Assembly: GCF_012927045.1 (NCBI RefSeq)
Contig: NZ_JABBFW010000015.1
Coordinates: 62,001-126,000 of the forward strand
Length of the DNA stretch: 64,000 nt
Direction: 5' to 3'
DNA from: Azohydromonas caseinilytica
Lineage (GTDB): Bacteria > Pseudomonadota > Gammaproteobacteria > Burkholderiales > Burkholderiaceae_C
Position 1 is the stretch's first letter. The number at the start of each line of letters is the position of its first letter. Below the pieces are notes generated by a model. That model worked only from the letters and a program-made list of their open reading frames with translations, did not search any database and had not been told where the DNA came from. Positions 1-7,617 of this stretch are shown here, piece after piece. Both the position numbers and the translations under genes were made by a program.

Positions 1-2
1 TG

Positions 3-269
3 CACCCGGGCCAGCGCGGCACCTTCGCGCTGCGGCCCGAGGCGGTGTTGCTGGCGCCGGCCGCGGGCGCGGCGGCCGCGCGGCGCGGCCGGGTGCGCGA
101 CCGCCTCTACGGGGGCGACGTCAGCGTCTACACCGTGGTGCTGGAGGGCGGCACGGCGCTGCGCAGCATGCAGCCCAACGCCGATCCGCAAGGCATGCCT
201 GCGCTGGCCCCGGGCGCGACGGTGGCCCTGGGCTGGAGCGAGCGGGCCGGCCACTTCCTGCCGGAGTGA
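3..269 (+). CDS. ABC transporter ATPase, C-terminal end (PotA-like), truncated by window edge
   Basis: Open from the first bases of the window with no start, so only the last 88 residues are seen. The visible part reads LRPEAV near its beginning and then a beta-rich segment (DRLYGGDVSVYTVVLEGG), which matches the TOBE regulatory domain closing PotA/FbpC-type ATPases. Two permease genes follow immediately, with the next start beginning within or just after this stop codon, so it is the energising subunit of one polyamine/opine-type importer operon. The nucleotide-binding domain and the periplasmic receptor lie outside the window. Substrate cannot be told from this fragment. Confidence 0.85.
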   Translation, partial: HPGQRGTFALRPEAVLLAPAAGAAAARRGRVRDRLYGGDVSVYTVVLEGGTALRSMQPNADPQGMPALAPGATVALGWSERAGHFLPE

Positions 270-274
270 GACGC

Positions 275-1165
275 ATGGCGCGCGCACGCGGCCGCGGGGC
301 CTGGCCCGTCGCCTTGGCGCCGGTGCTGGTGCTGCTGGTGCTCTTCGTCGCGCCGACGCTGATCATGGTGGCGGCCGCCTTCCGCCAGCCCGGCGACTAC
401 GGCGGCCTGCAGCCCATCGAGTGGCGCGGCGGCGCCTGGCGCGAGGCCTTCACGCTGGAGCAGCTGCGCCGCCTCTTCGACAGCGGCGTGTACCTGGCGG
501 TGCTGGGCCGCTCCTTCGCCTACGCCACGCTCACCACGCTGCTGTGCCTGCTGCTGGGCTATCCGCTGGCCTGGGCCATCGCGCGCGCGCCCGGCGCGCG
601 GCGCGAGGGGCTGCTGCTGCTGGTGATCCTGCCCTTCTGGTCCAACTTCTTGGTGCGCGTCTACGCCTGGATGATCCTGCTGGGCGCGCAGGGCTACCTG
701 GCGCGCGTGGTCAACGCCGTGGCGGCGTCCTTTGGCGCCGACCCGGTGCCGCTGCTGTTCACGCCCTTCGCGGTGGTGGTGGTGCTGGTGTACGTGCACC
801 TGCCGTTCATGGTGCTGCCGCTGTACGCCAACCTCGAAAAGCACGATCCGGCGCTGCTCGACGCCGCGCAGGACCTGGGCGCCGGCGCGTGGCAGCGCTT
901 CCGGCACGTGAGCTGGCCGCTGTCGCTGCCCGGGGTGTGGGCCGGCACGGCGCTGGTGTTCGTGCCGGCGCTGGGCGTGTTCGCCGTGCCCGACCTGGTG
1001 GGCGGCACCTCCAGCCTGATGATCGGCAACGTCATCAAGCAGCAGTTCCTGGACAGCCGCGACTGGCCCTTCGGCTCGATGCTGTCGCTGCTGCTGACGC
1101 TGGCGGTGCTGGGGGTCACGGCGCTGGTGGTCCTGGCGGCGCGCCGGGGAGGCCGGCATGCGTAG
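275..1165 (+). CDS. ABC transporter permease, PotB-like
   Basis: Inner-membrane permease of a spermidine/putrescine-type importer (BPD_transp_1 family), 296 residues. A hydrophobic first helix lies at residues 12-35, several more follow, and the cytoplasmic EAA loop that docks on the ATPase is seen near residues 195-216 (DAAQDLGAGAWQRF, then PLSLPG). The ATG at 275 is preferred because GGAG lies 8 bases before it; a GTG at 266 overlapping the ATPase stop is the alternative. The next permease starts 8 bases before this stop. Family is clear, substrate is inference. Confidence 0.9.
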   Translation: MARARGRGAWPVALAPVLVLLVLFVAPTLIMVAAAFRQPGDYGGLQPIEWRGGAWREAFTLEQLRRLFDSGVYLAVLGRSFAYATLTTLLCLLLGYPLAWAIARAPGARREGLLLLVILPFWSNFLVRVYAWMILLGAQGYLARVVNAVAASFGADPVPLLFTPFAVVVVLVYVHLPFMVLPLYANLEKHDPALLDAAQDLGAGAWQRFRHVSWPLSLPGVWAGTALVFVPALGVFAVPDLVGGTSSLMIGNVIKQQFLDSRDWPFGSMLSLLLTLAVLGVTALVVLAARRGGRHA

Positions 1166-1931
1166 GCCCGGCGCCGCGCTGTGGACCGTGGCCCTGGCGG
1201 CGTACGGCTTCCTGTACCTGCCGCTGCTGGTGGTGGTGGCCTACTCGTTCAACGACTCGCGCCTGAACGCCGAGTGGGTGGGCTTCACGCTGGACTGGTA
1301 CCGGCTGCTGCTGCACGACACGCAGATGCAGCTGGCGGCGCGCAACTCGCTCGTCGTGGGCGCCTGTGCCAGCCTGGCGGCCACGGTGCTGGGCACGATG
1401 GCCGGTTACGCGCTCTACCGCCTGGGCCGCATGCGGCTGCTGGCGGCGCTGGTGCTGGCGCCCATCGCCATTCCGGAGGTGCTGCAGGGCGTGAGCCTGC
1501 TGCTGTTCTTCGCACTGGTGAACCTCACGCTGGGCCTGGTGTCGGTGACGCTGGCCCATGTGGCGTTCTGCATCGGCTTCGTGGCGGTGGTGGTGCGCGC
1601 GCGGCTGCAGGGGCTGGACGAGTCGCTGGTCGAGGCCGCGCGCGACCTGGGCGCCACGCCGTGGCAGGCGTTCCGCTGCGTGACCCTGCCGTTGATGCTG
1701 CCCGGCGTGGTGGCGGGCGCGCTGATGGCGTTCACGCTCTCGCTCGACGATTTCGTCATCACCTTCTTCACCGCCGGCGCCGGCACCACCACGCTGCCGC
1801 TGCAGATCTATTCGATGGTGCGCATCGCCGTGACGCCGGAGGTCAACGCGGTGTCCACGCTGCTGATGCTGCTGACCGTGGGGCTGCTGGTGCTGGCCAG
1901 CAAGGTGGCGCCGGGGCTGCTGCGCCGCTGA
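1158..1931 (+). CDS. ABC transporter permease, PotC-like
   Basis: Second permease of the same importer, 257 residues, start overlapping the upstream stop by 8 bases, which implies translational coupling. About six membrane segments; the EAA docking loop is at roughly residues 158-183 (EAARDLGATPWQAF, then PLMLPG). The segment FTLSLDDFVITFF after it is typical of PotC/YdcV subunits. It is the last gene of the operon seen here; a GC-rich hairpin follows the stop. Together with the ATPase and PotB-like genes it would import a polyamine or related cation. Confidence 0.9.
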   Translation: MRRPGAALWTVALAAYGFLYLPLLVVVAYSFNDSRLNAEWVGFTLDWYRLLLHDTQMQLAARNSLVVGACASLAATVLGTMAGYALYRLGRMRLLAALVLAPIAIPEVLQGVSLLLFFALVNLTLGLVSVTLAHVAFCIGFVAVVVRARLQGLDESLVEAARDLGATPWQAFRCVTLPLMLPGVVAGALMAFTLSLDDFVITFFTAGAGTTTLPLQIYSMVRIAVTPEVNAVSTLLMLLTVGLLVLASKVAPGLLRR

Positions 1932-1933
1932 GG

Positions 1934-1955
1934 TGCCGCCGGTCCCGGCCGGCGG
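1934..1955 (+). terminator. GC-rich hairpin after the ABC operon
   Basis: GCCGCCGG and CCGGCGGC pair perfectly around a short loop, directly after the permease stop. There is no T-tract, so it may only stabilise the 3' end or act with Rho. Confidence 0.4.
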
Positions 1956-1963
1956 CCGTGGAC

Positions 1964-2004
1964 TTGACATGGCGCAAGCGGCGGCCGGGGCGGCGGCCTA
2001 GATT
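1964..2004 (+). promoter_or_regulatory. FNR/Anr-like box with -10 element before the usp gene
   Basis: TTGAC-ATGG-CGCAA at 1964-1977 resembles the FNR/Anr/Crp-family site TTGAT-N4-ATCAA (7 of 10 informative bases). A -10-like TAGATT lies at 1999-2004. If transcription starts near 2012 the box centre (1970.5) is at -41.5, the standard class II activator position. This suggests induction of the universal stress protein at low oxygen, as is known for usp genes in related bacteria. The spacing supports function, but the second half-site is weak. Confidence 0.5.
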
Positions 2005-2042
2005 GGGCTTTTCGCATGGCTTCCATGTTTCAGGAGGTGTCT

Positions 2043-2858
2043 ATGAACCAGGTGGCTTCGATCCTGCTGCACATCGACGCCTCGGCGCGCTGCCGCATGC
2101 GCCTGGAGGTGGCCCGGGCACTGGCCCGGCGCCTGGACGCTATGGTGACGGCGCTGTACGCCAGCGTGCCCCAGCCGGCGAATTCGCCCTCCGAGTTCTT
2201 CGTCGAAGGCAGCTGGCTTATGCCGGACCTCAGCGCCTTCGATGCCCGCTGCCGGGCACAGGCGCGCAGCCTGGTCGATGCGGCCCAGGACGGACCGCGG
2301 CTGCACTGGGCCGAGGTGCCCCAGGGCCAGGGCCTGCTGCGGCAGGTGGTGCGCGAGGCCTGGGTGCACGACCTGGTGGTGCTGGGGCAGCGCAACGACG
2401 GCGACCCCGCCGCGGCGGGCGTGCCCACGGACTTCGTGGAGTCGGTGGTCGTGGGCAGCGGCAAGCCGGTGCTGGTGGTGCCGTCGAGCGGCCATTTCGC
2501 TGACGTGGGCCACCGGGTGCTCGTCGCCTGGAAGCCCACCCGCGAAGCCGCCCGCGCGCTGTCCTCGGCACTGCCGCTGCTGCAGCCCGACGCCTCGGTG
2601 CACGTGGTCGCCTGGGGCTGCGACCCGGCCGAAGTGCGGCCGCTGCTGCTGCGCCATGGCATCCAGGCGGATTACTCGCAGGAAGCGACCGACGGCGACC
2701 GCGTGGGCGAGTACCTGCTGTCGCGGGCGGCCGACCTCGACGCGGACCTGCTGGTCATGGGCTGCTACGGCCATGCCCGCGCGCGCGAGCTGCTGCTGGG
2801 CGGTGTCACGCGCACCGTGCTGCGCTCCATGACGCTGCCCGTGCTGATGGCGCATTGA
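2043..2858 (+). CDS. Universal stress protein, tandem-domain
   Basis: Cytoplasmic UspA-family protein of 271 residues, about twice a single Usp domain, so two Usp folds in tandem (about 1-150 and 155-271). The second domain ends with the ATP-binding signature G-x2-G-x9-G (GCYGHARARELLLGG, from about residue 239) and the closing strand LPVLMAH. The first domain lacks an equally clear glycine motif. The ATG at 2043 is chosen over an in-frame ATG at 2016 because CAGGAGGT sits 6-8 bases before it. An FNR-like promoter lies upstream and a BON-domain gene follows in the same direction, a common stress-response pairing. Confidence 0.9.
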   Translation: MNQVASILLHIDASARCRMRLEVARALARRLDAMVTALYASVPQPANSPSEFFVEGSWLMPDLSAFDARCRAQARSLVDAAQDGPRLHWAEVPQGQGLLRQVVREAWVHDLVVLGQRNDGDPAAAGVPTDFVESVVVGSGKPVLVVPSSGHFADVGHRVLVAWKPTREAARALSSALPLLQPDASVHVVAWGCDPAEVRPLLLRHGIQADYSQEATDGDRVGEYLLSRAADLDADLLVMGCYGHARARELLLGGVTRTVLRSMTLPVLMAH

Positions 2859-3053
2859 GGCGTCCCCGGGCGGCCTGCCGTCTCCGCGGGTGGGCGCGGG
2901 CGTGCCCGTCGCTTGCATGGGCCGCGTGCGTCGCGGTGCCGGGCGCTCCCTTGTCCGCAGGCCCCCGGGACTGACCAGCGCCGCGGGGCGGGAACGGGCG
3001 TTGCACGGGGTTCAGGCCGTTGTGCCGGCAGTTGCCTTTCCAAGGAGATGTCC

Positions 3054-3971
3054 ATGCCCCGCCTGTTGACCGTCCTGGCCCCACTTGCCGTGGCCGCGGC
3101 CGTGAAGTACCTGCGCGACCCCGATCCGGGCCGGCAACGCCGGGCGCGCTGGCGCCGCGAGGCTGGCGACGCCGTGCACGAGGCGGGTGACGCGCTGGAG
3201 CGTGCCGGCCGGCAGGCGGCGGACCGGCTGCAGGACCTGGCCCACGAAGGCCGGAAGGCGGGCCGGCGCGCCCTGCATCGCGCCGAGGCGTTGGCCCGCG
3301 AAAGCCACGGACGGAGGGCGCTGCGGCATGGCCAGCCGCCGGAGCCCGAGCATTCCGGGCGGGGCGGCGCGCTGACGGGGGTCGTCGGCGGCCTCGCGGT
3401 CGGTGCGGCGGCGGTGTACATGCTCGACCCCCAGCAGGGCCGGCAACGCCTGGCGTGGGCACGCGACCGGGCCGTGCGCTACGCCGCCTCGGCCGGCCTG
3501 GGCCCGCGCGCCGAGGCACTGGCCGCGCAGCTGGGCCGCCTGCTGGGCGGCGCTGCGCCGGACGACGCCACGCTGGCGGCGCGGGTGCGTGCCGTGCTGG
3601 AGCGCACGGTGTCGCAGCCGCAGGCCATCGAGGTCAGCGTGGCGGCGGGCTGCGTCACCCTGGGCGGCCCGGTGCTCGCCAGCGAGCAGGCGCGGCTGCT
3701 GGAAGCGGTGCAGGCCGTGCGCGGCGTGCGCCGCATCGATATCCGCCTGCAGCTGCAAGGGCCGGGCGAAGCGCTGCCCTCGCTGCCGCACGCACCGCAG
3801 GGCGAGGCGATGCCGGCCCCCCGGGTGTCGGGGCCGCGCCCGCTGGCGCTGGCCGGGGGTGCCGCGCTGGCGCTGTACGGGCTGCGCCGGCGCGGCTGGG
3901 TGGGCCTGCTGGCCGGCGCGGCCGGGCTGGGCCTGGCGCTGCGGGCTGGACGCGATCGAGGCCCACGCTGA
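3054..3971 (+). CDS. BON-domain envelope protein with two YxxDPxxGRQR motifs
   Basis: 305 residues. A short hydrophobic N-terminus leads straight into YLRDPDPGRQRR (about residue 17), followed by a charged, probably helical/coiled segment; a second copy, YMLDPQQGRQR, follows another hydrophobic stretch at about residue 122. A BON domain, thought to bind phospholipid surfaces, spans about residues 173-236, and one or two membrane helices lie near 262-298. AAGGAG precedes the ATG at 3054 by 6 bases; an in-frame ATG at 3048 is less well placed. A shorter relative with one such motif plus BON is encoded at 53905. Exact role unknown; envelope stress is an inference from the usp neighbour and BON family. 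Confidence 0.7.
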   Translation: MPRLLTVLAPLAVAAAVKYLRDPDPGRQRRARWRREAGDAVHEAGDALERAGRQAADRLQDLAHEGRKAGRRALHRAEALARESHGRRALRHGQPPEPEHSGRGGALTGVVGGLAVGAAAVYMLDPQQGRQRLAWARDRAVRYAASAGLGPRAEALAAQLGRLLGGAAPDDATLAARVRAVLERTVSQPQAIEVSVAAGCVTLGGPVLASEQARLLEAVQAVRGVRRIDIRLQLQGPGEALPSLPHAPQGEAMPAPRVSGPRPLALAGGAALALYGLRRRGWVGLLAGAAGLGLALRAGRDRGPR

Positions 3972-4074
3972 GGCAGCCGCCCCGTGGACGGGCTCCAGGA
4001 GCGCGTCCGCATCGCAGCCGATGCAGGCGCGGTAGCCCGAGGCCAGCGTCCGGCGCCGCTGGGACAGCGCCGGT

Positions 4075-4974
4075 TCAGGGCGGCAGGCCCAGTCCCTCGA
4101 AGATCGCCTCCAGCTGCGGGCTCATGCGCAGGTTGAGCTGCTCCCCGCCGGGCAGGCGGCGCACGAACCACTGGTCGTAGATCCACGCCAGCTCGCGGCT
4201 CTCGGCCAGACGGCGGAAGCTGTGCTCCACCACCTGCGCCAGCTGCGGATCGTCGCGGCGGTAGGCGATGGCGTAGGGCTCGTAGCTCAGGAGGTCCCCC
4301 ACCACGGCCAGCGTGCGCGGCGCTCTGGCGCGGGCCTTGAGGCCCAGCAGCAGCACCTCGTCGCTGGCCAGCGCGTCCGCCTGTCCCGCCTCGAAGGCGT
4401 CATAGGCCTGGCGCAGGTCGGGGTGGGTGAGCAGCTTCAGCCCAAGGCTGCGCTGCTGCGACAGCGTGCGCAGGGCGGCCTCGTTGGTCGTACCGGCACT
4501 CACCGCCACGGCGCGGCCGCGCAGCTGCTCCAGGGAGCGGATGCCGCTGCCGCGTCGCACCATCAGCTTGGTGCCGGTGACGAAGATCACCGGCGAGAAG
4601 GCCACCTCCTGCTGGCGCTGGCGCGTGTTGGTGGTCGAACCGCATTCCAGGTCCACGCGGCCGTCCTTCACCGCGGGCAGCCGCTGCCCGGAGGACAGCG
4701 GCTGCAGGCGCACCGCGACGCCGGGCCGGTCGATGGCGGACTTGATCTCCTCCACGATGGCCAGGCACAGGTCGATGCTGTAGCCCACCATGCGCCCCGA
4801 GGGCAGTGCGTACGAGAAGGGAAAGGCCGCCTCGCGCACGCCCAGGGTGACCACGCCGCTGTCGCGCACCTTCTTCAGCGTCCCGCCCAGCGGCTCGCCG
4901 TCCTGGGCCCAGGCGGCGGCCGCCGCCAGGACGCAGCCCAGGGCGGCCGCGGCGCGGCGGCTGCGGGGCCTCAT
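4075..4974 (-). CDS. Periplasmic amino-acid-binding protein (SBP family 3)
   Basis: 299 residues with a signal peptide (RRAAAALGCVLAAAAAWAQ) and the family 3 solute-binding fold of GltI type: LGVREAAFPFSY, MVGYSIDLCLAIVEEIK, GRVDLECGSTTNTRQR and YEPYAIAYRRDDP are recognisable in order. Such proteins deliver glutamate/aspartate-type ligands. No ABC permease or ATPase is adjacent; instead the start codon overlaps the stop of a dicarboxylate/amino-acid symporter gene by one base (TGATG; a GTG three bases earlier would overlap by four). The receptor therefore appears to be co-produced with a secondary transporter, or it uses components encoded elsewhere. Confidence 0.85.
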   Translation of the reverse strand: MRPRSRRAAAALGCVLAAAAAWAQDGEPLGGTLKKVRDSGVVTLGVREAAFPFSYALPSGRMVGYSIDLCLAIVEEIKSAIDRPGVAVRLQPLSSGQRLPAVKDGRVDLECGSTTNTRQRQQEVAFSPVIFVTGTKLMVRRGSGIRSLEQLRGRAVAVSAGTTNEAALRTLSQQRSLGLKLLTHPDLRQAYDAFEAGQADALASDEVLLLGLKARARAPRTLAVVGDLLSYEPYAIAYRRDDPQLAQVVEHSFRRLAESRELAWIYDQWFVRRLPGGEQLNLRMSPQLEAIFEGLGLPP

Positions 4975-6281
4975 CACGCCACCCGCCGCACGCCGTCGTC
5001 ACCGGCGGCGGCCTCGGCGTCGAGCAGGGCTTCGGCGGGCAGGTCCTCGGAGCGCTCCGCTCCGAGCTCGCCTTCCCATTTCGCCAGCACCGAGGTGGCG
5101 ATGCCGTTGCCCAGCACGTTGGTCACGCTGCGGCCCATGTCGAGGAACTGGTCCACGCCCATGATCAGCAGCAGCCCCGCCTCCGGGATGTTGAACTGCG
5201 CCAGCGTGGCGGCGATCACCACCAGCGAGGCGCGCGGCACGCCGGCCATGCCCTTGCTGGTGAGCATGAGGATCGCCAGCATCGTCAGCTGCTGCCCGAT
5301 GGACAGCTCCACGCCGTAGGCCTGCGCGATGAACAGCGCGGCGAAGGTGCAGTACATCATCGAGCCGTCCAGGTTGAACGAGTAGCCCATGGGCAGCACG
5401 AAGCTGCCAATCTTGTTGGGCACGCCGAAGCGCTCCAGCTGCTCCAGCGTCTTGGGATAGGCCGCCTCGCTGCTGGCGGTGCTGAAGGCCAGCAGCATGG
5501 GCGCGCGCAGCAGCTTCAGCAGGTTGAACACGCGCGGCCCCAGCACCAGCAGGCCGGCGGCTGTGAGCACCGCCCACAGCGTCAGCAGCCCCAGGTAGAA
5601 CTCGCCCATGAAGGTGCCGTAGGTCTTGAGCACGCCCAGGCCCTGCGTGGTCACGATGCTGGCCATGGCGGCGAAGACGGCCAGCGGCGCCAGCTTCATC
5701 ACGTAGCCGGTGACCCGGAGCATGATGTGCGCGACCTGGTCCAGGAGGTGCACCACGCCGTCGGCGGGCTTGCCGATGGAGGCGATGGCAACGCTGAAGA
5801 AGCCGGCGAACACCACGATCTGCAGGATCTCGTTGGTGGCCAGCGCCTCGAAGAGGCTGCGCGGGACCAGGTGCGTGACGAACTCCTTGAGCGTCAGCGA
5901 GCTCGTCTTCAGGCCCGAGGAGGCCGACGCGTCGGGCAGCGGCAGGTTCAGCCCCAAGCCCGGCTGCCACCAGTTCGCCAGCAGCGCGCCCAGCGCCAGC
6001 GAGATGAAGGAGGCGCCGAAGAACCAGCCCAGCGTCTTGGCGCCGATGCGGCCGATGGCCCCCAGGTCGCCCATCTTGGCCACGCCCACGACCAGCGTGG
6101 ACAGCACCAGCGGCGCCACGATCATCTTGATCAGGCGCAGGAACAGGTCCGTGACCACCGAGAAGTAGCCGGCGACGGCCTTGGCCTCCTGCGCATCCAC
6201 GTAACGCGCATGACAGAACTGGCCCACCACGATGCCGGCGAGCATGCCAATGAGAATCCAGGTGGTCAGCTTGAATTTCAT
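4974..6281 (-). CDS. Dicarboxylate/amino acid:cation symporter (DctA/GltP family)
   Basis: Inner-membrane DAACS symporter of 435 residues, the usual length, importing C4-dicarboxylates or acidic amino acids with protons or sodium. It begins KLTTWILIGMLAGIVVG and carries the re-entrant-loop serine-rich segment AFSTASSEAAYPKTLE, the FVLPMGYSFNLDGSMMY motif and the late helix MGVDQFLDMGRSVTNVLGN, all diagnostic. The ATG at 6281 is chosen because GGAGCTCTC precedes it and the protein then begins as its homologues do; upstream in-frame codons give a non-homologous leader. The binding-protein gene is translationally coupled behind it. Confidence 0.93.
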   Translation of the reverse strand: MKFKLTTWILIGMLAGIVVGQFCHARYVDAQEAKAVAGYFSVVTDLFLRLIKMIVAPLVLSTLVVGVAKMGDLGAIGRIGAKTLGWFFGASFISLALGALLANWWQPGLGLNLPLPDASASSGLKTSSLTLKEFVTHLVPRSLFEALATNEILQIVVFAGFFSVAIASIGKPADGVVHLLDQVAHIMLRVTGYVMKLAPLAVFAAMASIVTTQGLGVLKTYGTFMGEFYLGLLTLWAVLTAAGLLVLGPRVFNLLKLLRAPMLLAFSTASSEAAYPKTLEQLERFGVPNKIGSFVLPMGYSFNLDGSMMYCTFAALFIAQAYGVELSIGQQLTMLAILMLTSKGMAGVPRASLVVIAATLAQFNIPEAGLLLIMGVDQFLDMGRSVTNVLGNGIATSVLAKWEGELGAERSEDLPAEALLDAEAAAGDDGVRRVA

Positions 6282-6570
6282 GAGAGCTCCTGTCAGGCGT
6301 CGGCACGGTGCTTGGGGTGCCTGCTGAGACACGCGGCCCGCCCGGTGCCGGACCCGCGACGCCGCCCGGGACATGCCGGGGAACCCGCGGCGTTGTCCCG
6401 GATGCGGACACCCCGCGGGTGGCTGGCAAAGGCCGGGCCCGGTGGCGGCGCCGAGCCCCTGGCCGCAAGGGCAGTAACATGGCGCCGTTGCAGCGGCCAG
6501 GATTCCAGCCGACAACGCCATAAATTCACTTCATCCCGTCAATTTCCTTTCAGAAGGTTTCAATCGCCCC

Positions 6571-7506
6571 ATGTCTCCCACCAACAGCCAAAGGCTTTCT
6601 CGAATTGGCATTTTTTACGACGGAAACTATTTTCGGCATATCGGAAATTATTATTCCTATGTCCATCCCAAGAGAGCAAAAATCAATGTCGGCGGGCTGC
6701 ACAATTTCATACGTGCCCGCGTGGCGGCTGAGGAAGGCACCGACGTCAAATTCACCCAGATTGTCGATGCCCACTATTTCCGGGGCCGCGTGAAGGCCCG
6801 CGAGGCGGAGGAGCGCGACATTCTCTTCTCCGAGCGCTCCTTCGAGGACGTGCTCATGTACGAGGGCATCACGACGCATTACCTGCCCATGGGCCGGGAC
6901 GGGGAAAAGGGCGTTGACGTCTGGCTGGCGCTCGAAGCTTTTGAAATGGCGGTCTACAAGCGCTTCGACGTCCTGGCCCTGGTGGCGGCCGACGGGGATT
7001 TCGTTCCGCTGGCCCGCAAGCTCAATACCCTGGGCACCCGCGTGATGCTGCTGTCCTGGGATTTTTCCTACACCGACCAGAACGGCAATTTGCGCGAGAC
7101 GCGGACATCCCAGGCGCTCATGGGCGAGGTGACCTATCCGCTCGCGATGGCCGACATCATCGACAACCCGCAACTGCAGCACGATCCCGCCGTGGCCGGC
7201 CTGTTGTACCGGCCGGATGCCCGCGCTGCCCAGGCCCCGAGCCCCGCGCCGGTGGCCGTTGCAGCGCCGACGGCCGCGCCGCCCGAGGTCGGCTCCATCC
7301 AGCAGGGCCGCATCGCCAACCTCAAGGAAACCTACGGCTTCATCCTGCCCGATGCCGGCGGGCCCAACGTCTTCTTCCCCTTCAGCGCCTTGCCCCTGGG
7401 CGACCCGCAGCGGCTGCGCGACGGCATGCGGGTGTCCTTCGAGTACACCGTCGGCGACCGGGGCCCGATCGCGCCCAAGGTCTGGATTCTCCTGAACCAG
7501 GACTGA
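6571..7506 (+). CDS. NYN-domain (LabA-like) nuclease fused to a cold-shock-like domain
   Basis: 311 residues. Residues 10-180 form a NYN/LabA-type PIN-like nuclease: IGIFYDGNYF (Asp17), KGVDVWLALEAF (Asp116) and AADGDFVPLARKL (Asp141, Asp143) give the acidic metal-binding set. An Ala/Pro linker follows, then residues 240-311 read GRIANLKETYGFILPDAG and NVFFPFSAL, a cold-shock/S1-like OB fold that binds RNA or single-stranded DNA. A structure-guided RNase is the natural inference. AGAAGG lies before the ATG. The first 200 bases are clearly lower in GC than the neighbours. It stands alone between unrelated genes. Confidence 0.8.
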   Translation: MSPTNSQRLSRIGIFYDGNYFRHIGNYYSYVHPKRAKINVGGLHNFIRARVAAEEGTDVKFTQIVDAHYFRGRVKAREAEERDILFSERSFEDVLMYEGITTHYLPMGRDGEKGVDVWLALEAFEMAVYKRFDVLALVAADGDFVPLARKLNTLGTRVMLLSWDFSYTDQNGNLRETRTSQALMGEVTYPLAMADIIDNPQLQHDPAVAGLLYRPDARAAQAPSPAPVAVAAPTAAPPEVGSIQQGRIANLKETYGFILPDAGGPNVFFPFSALPLGDPQRLRDGMRVSFEYTVGDRGPIAPKVWILLNQD

Positions 7507-7617
7507 GCCCGTTCTTCCGCGCCGGCGCTGGCGGCATGCGGAATGCCCCTGGGGCGGCAACTTGGCTGCTGCCCAGGCCGTGGCGATGCCCGGCCCTGGT
7601 CTGGGCTACCCTGCCGC

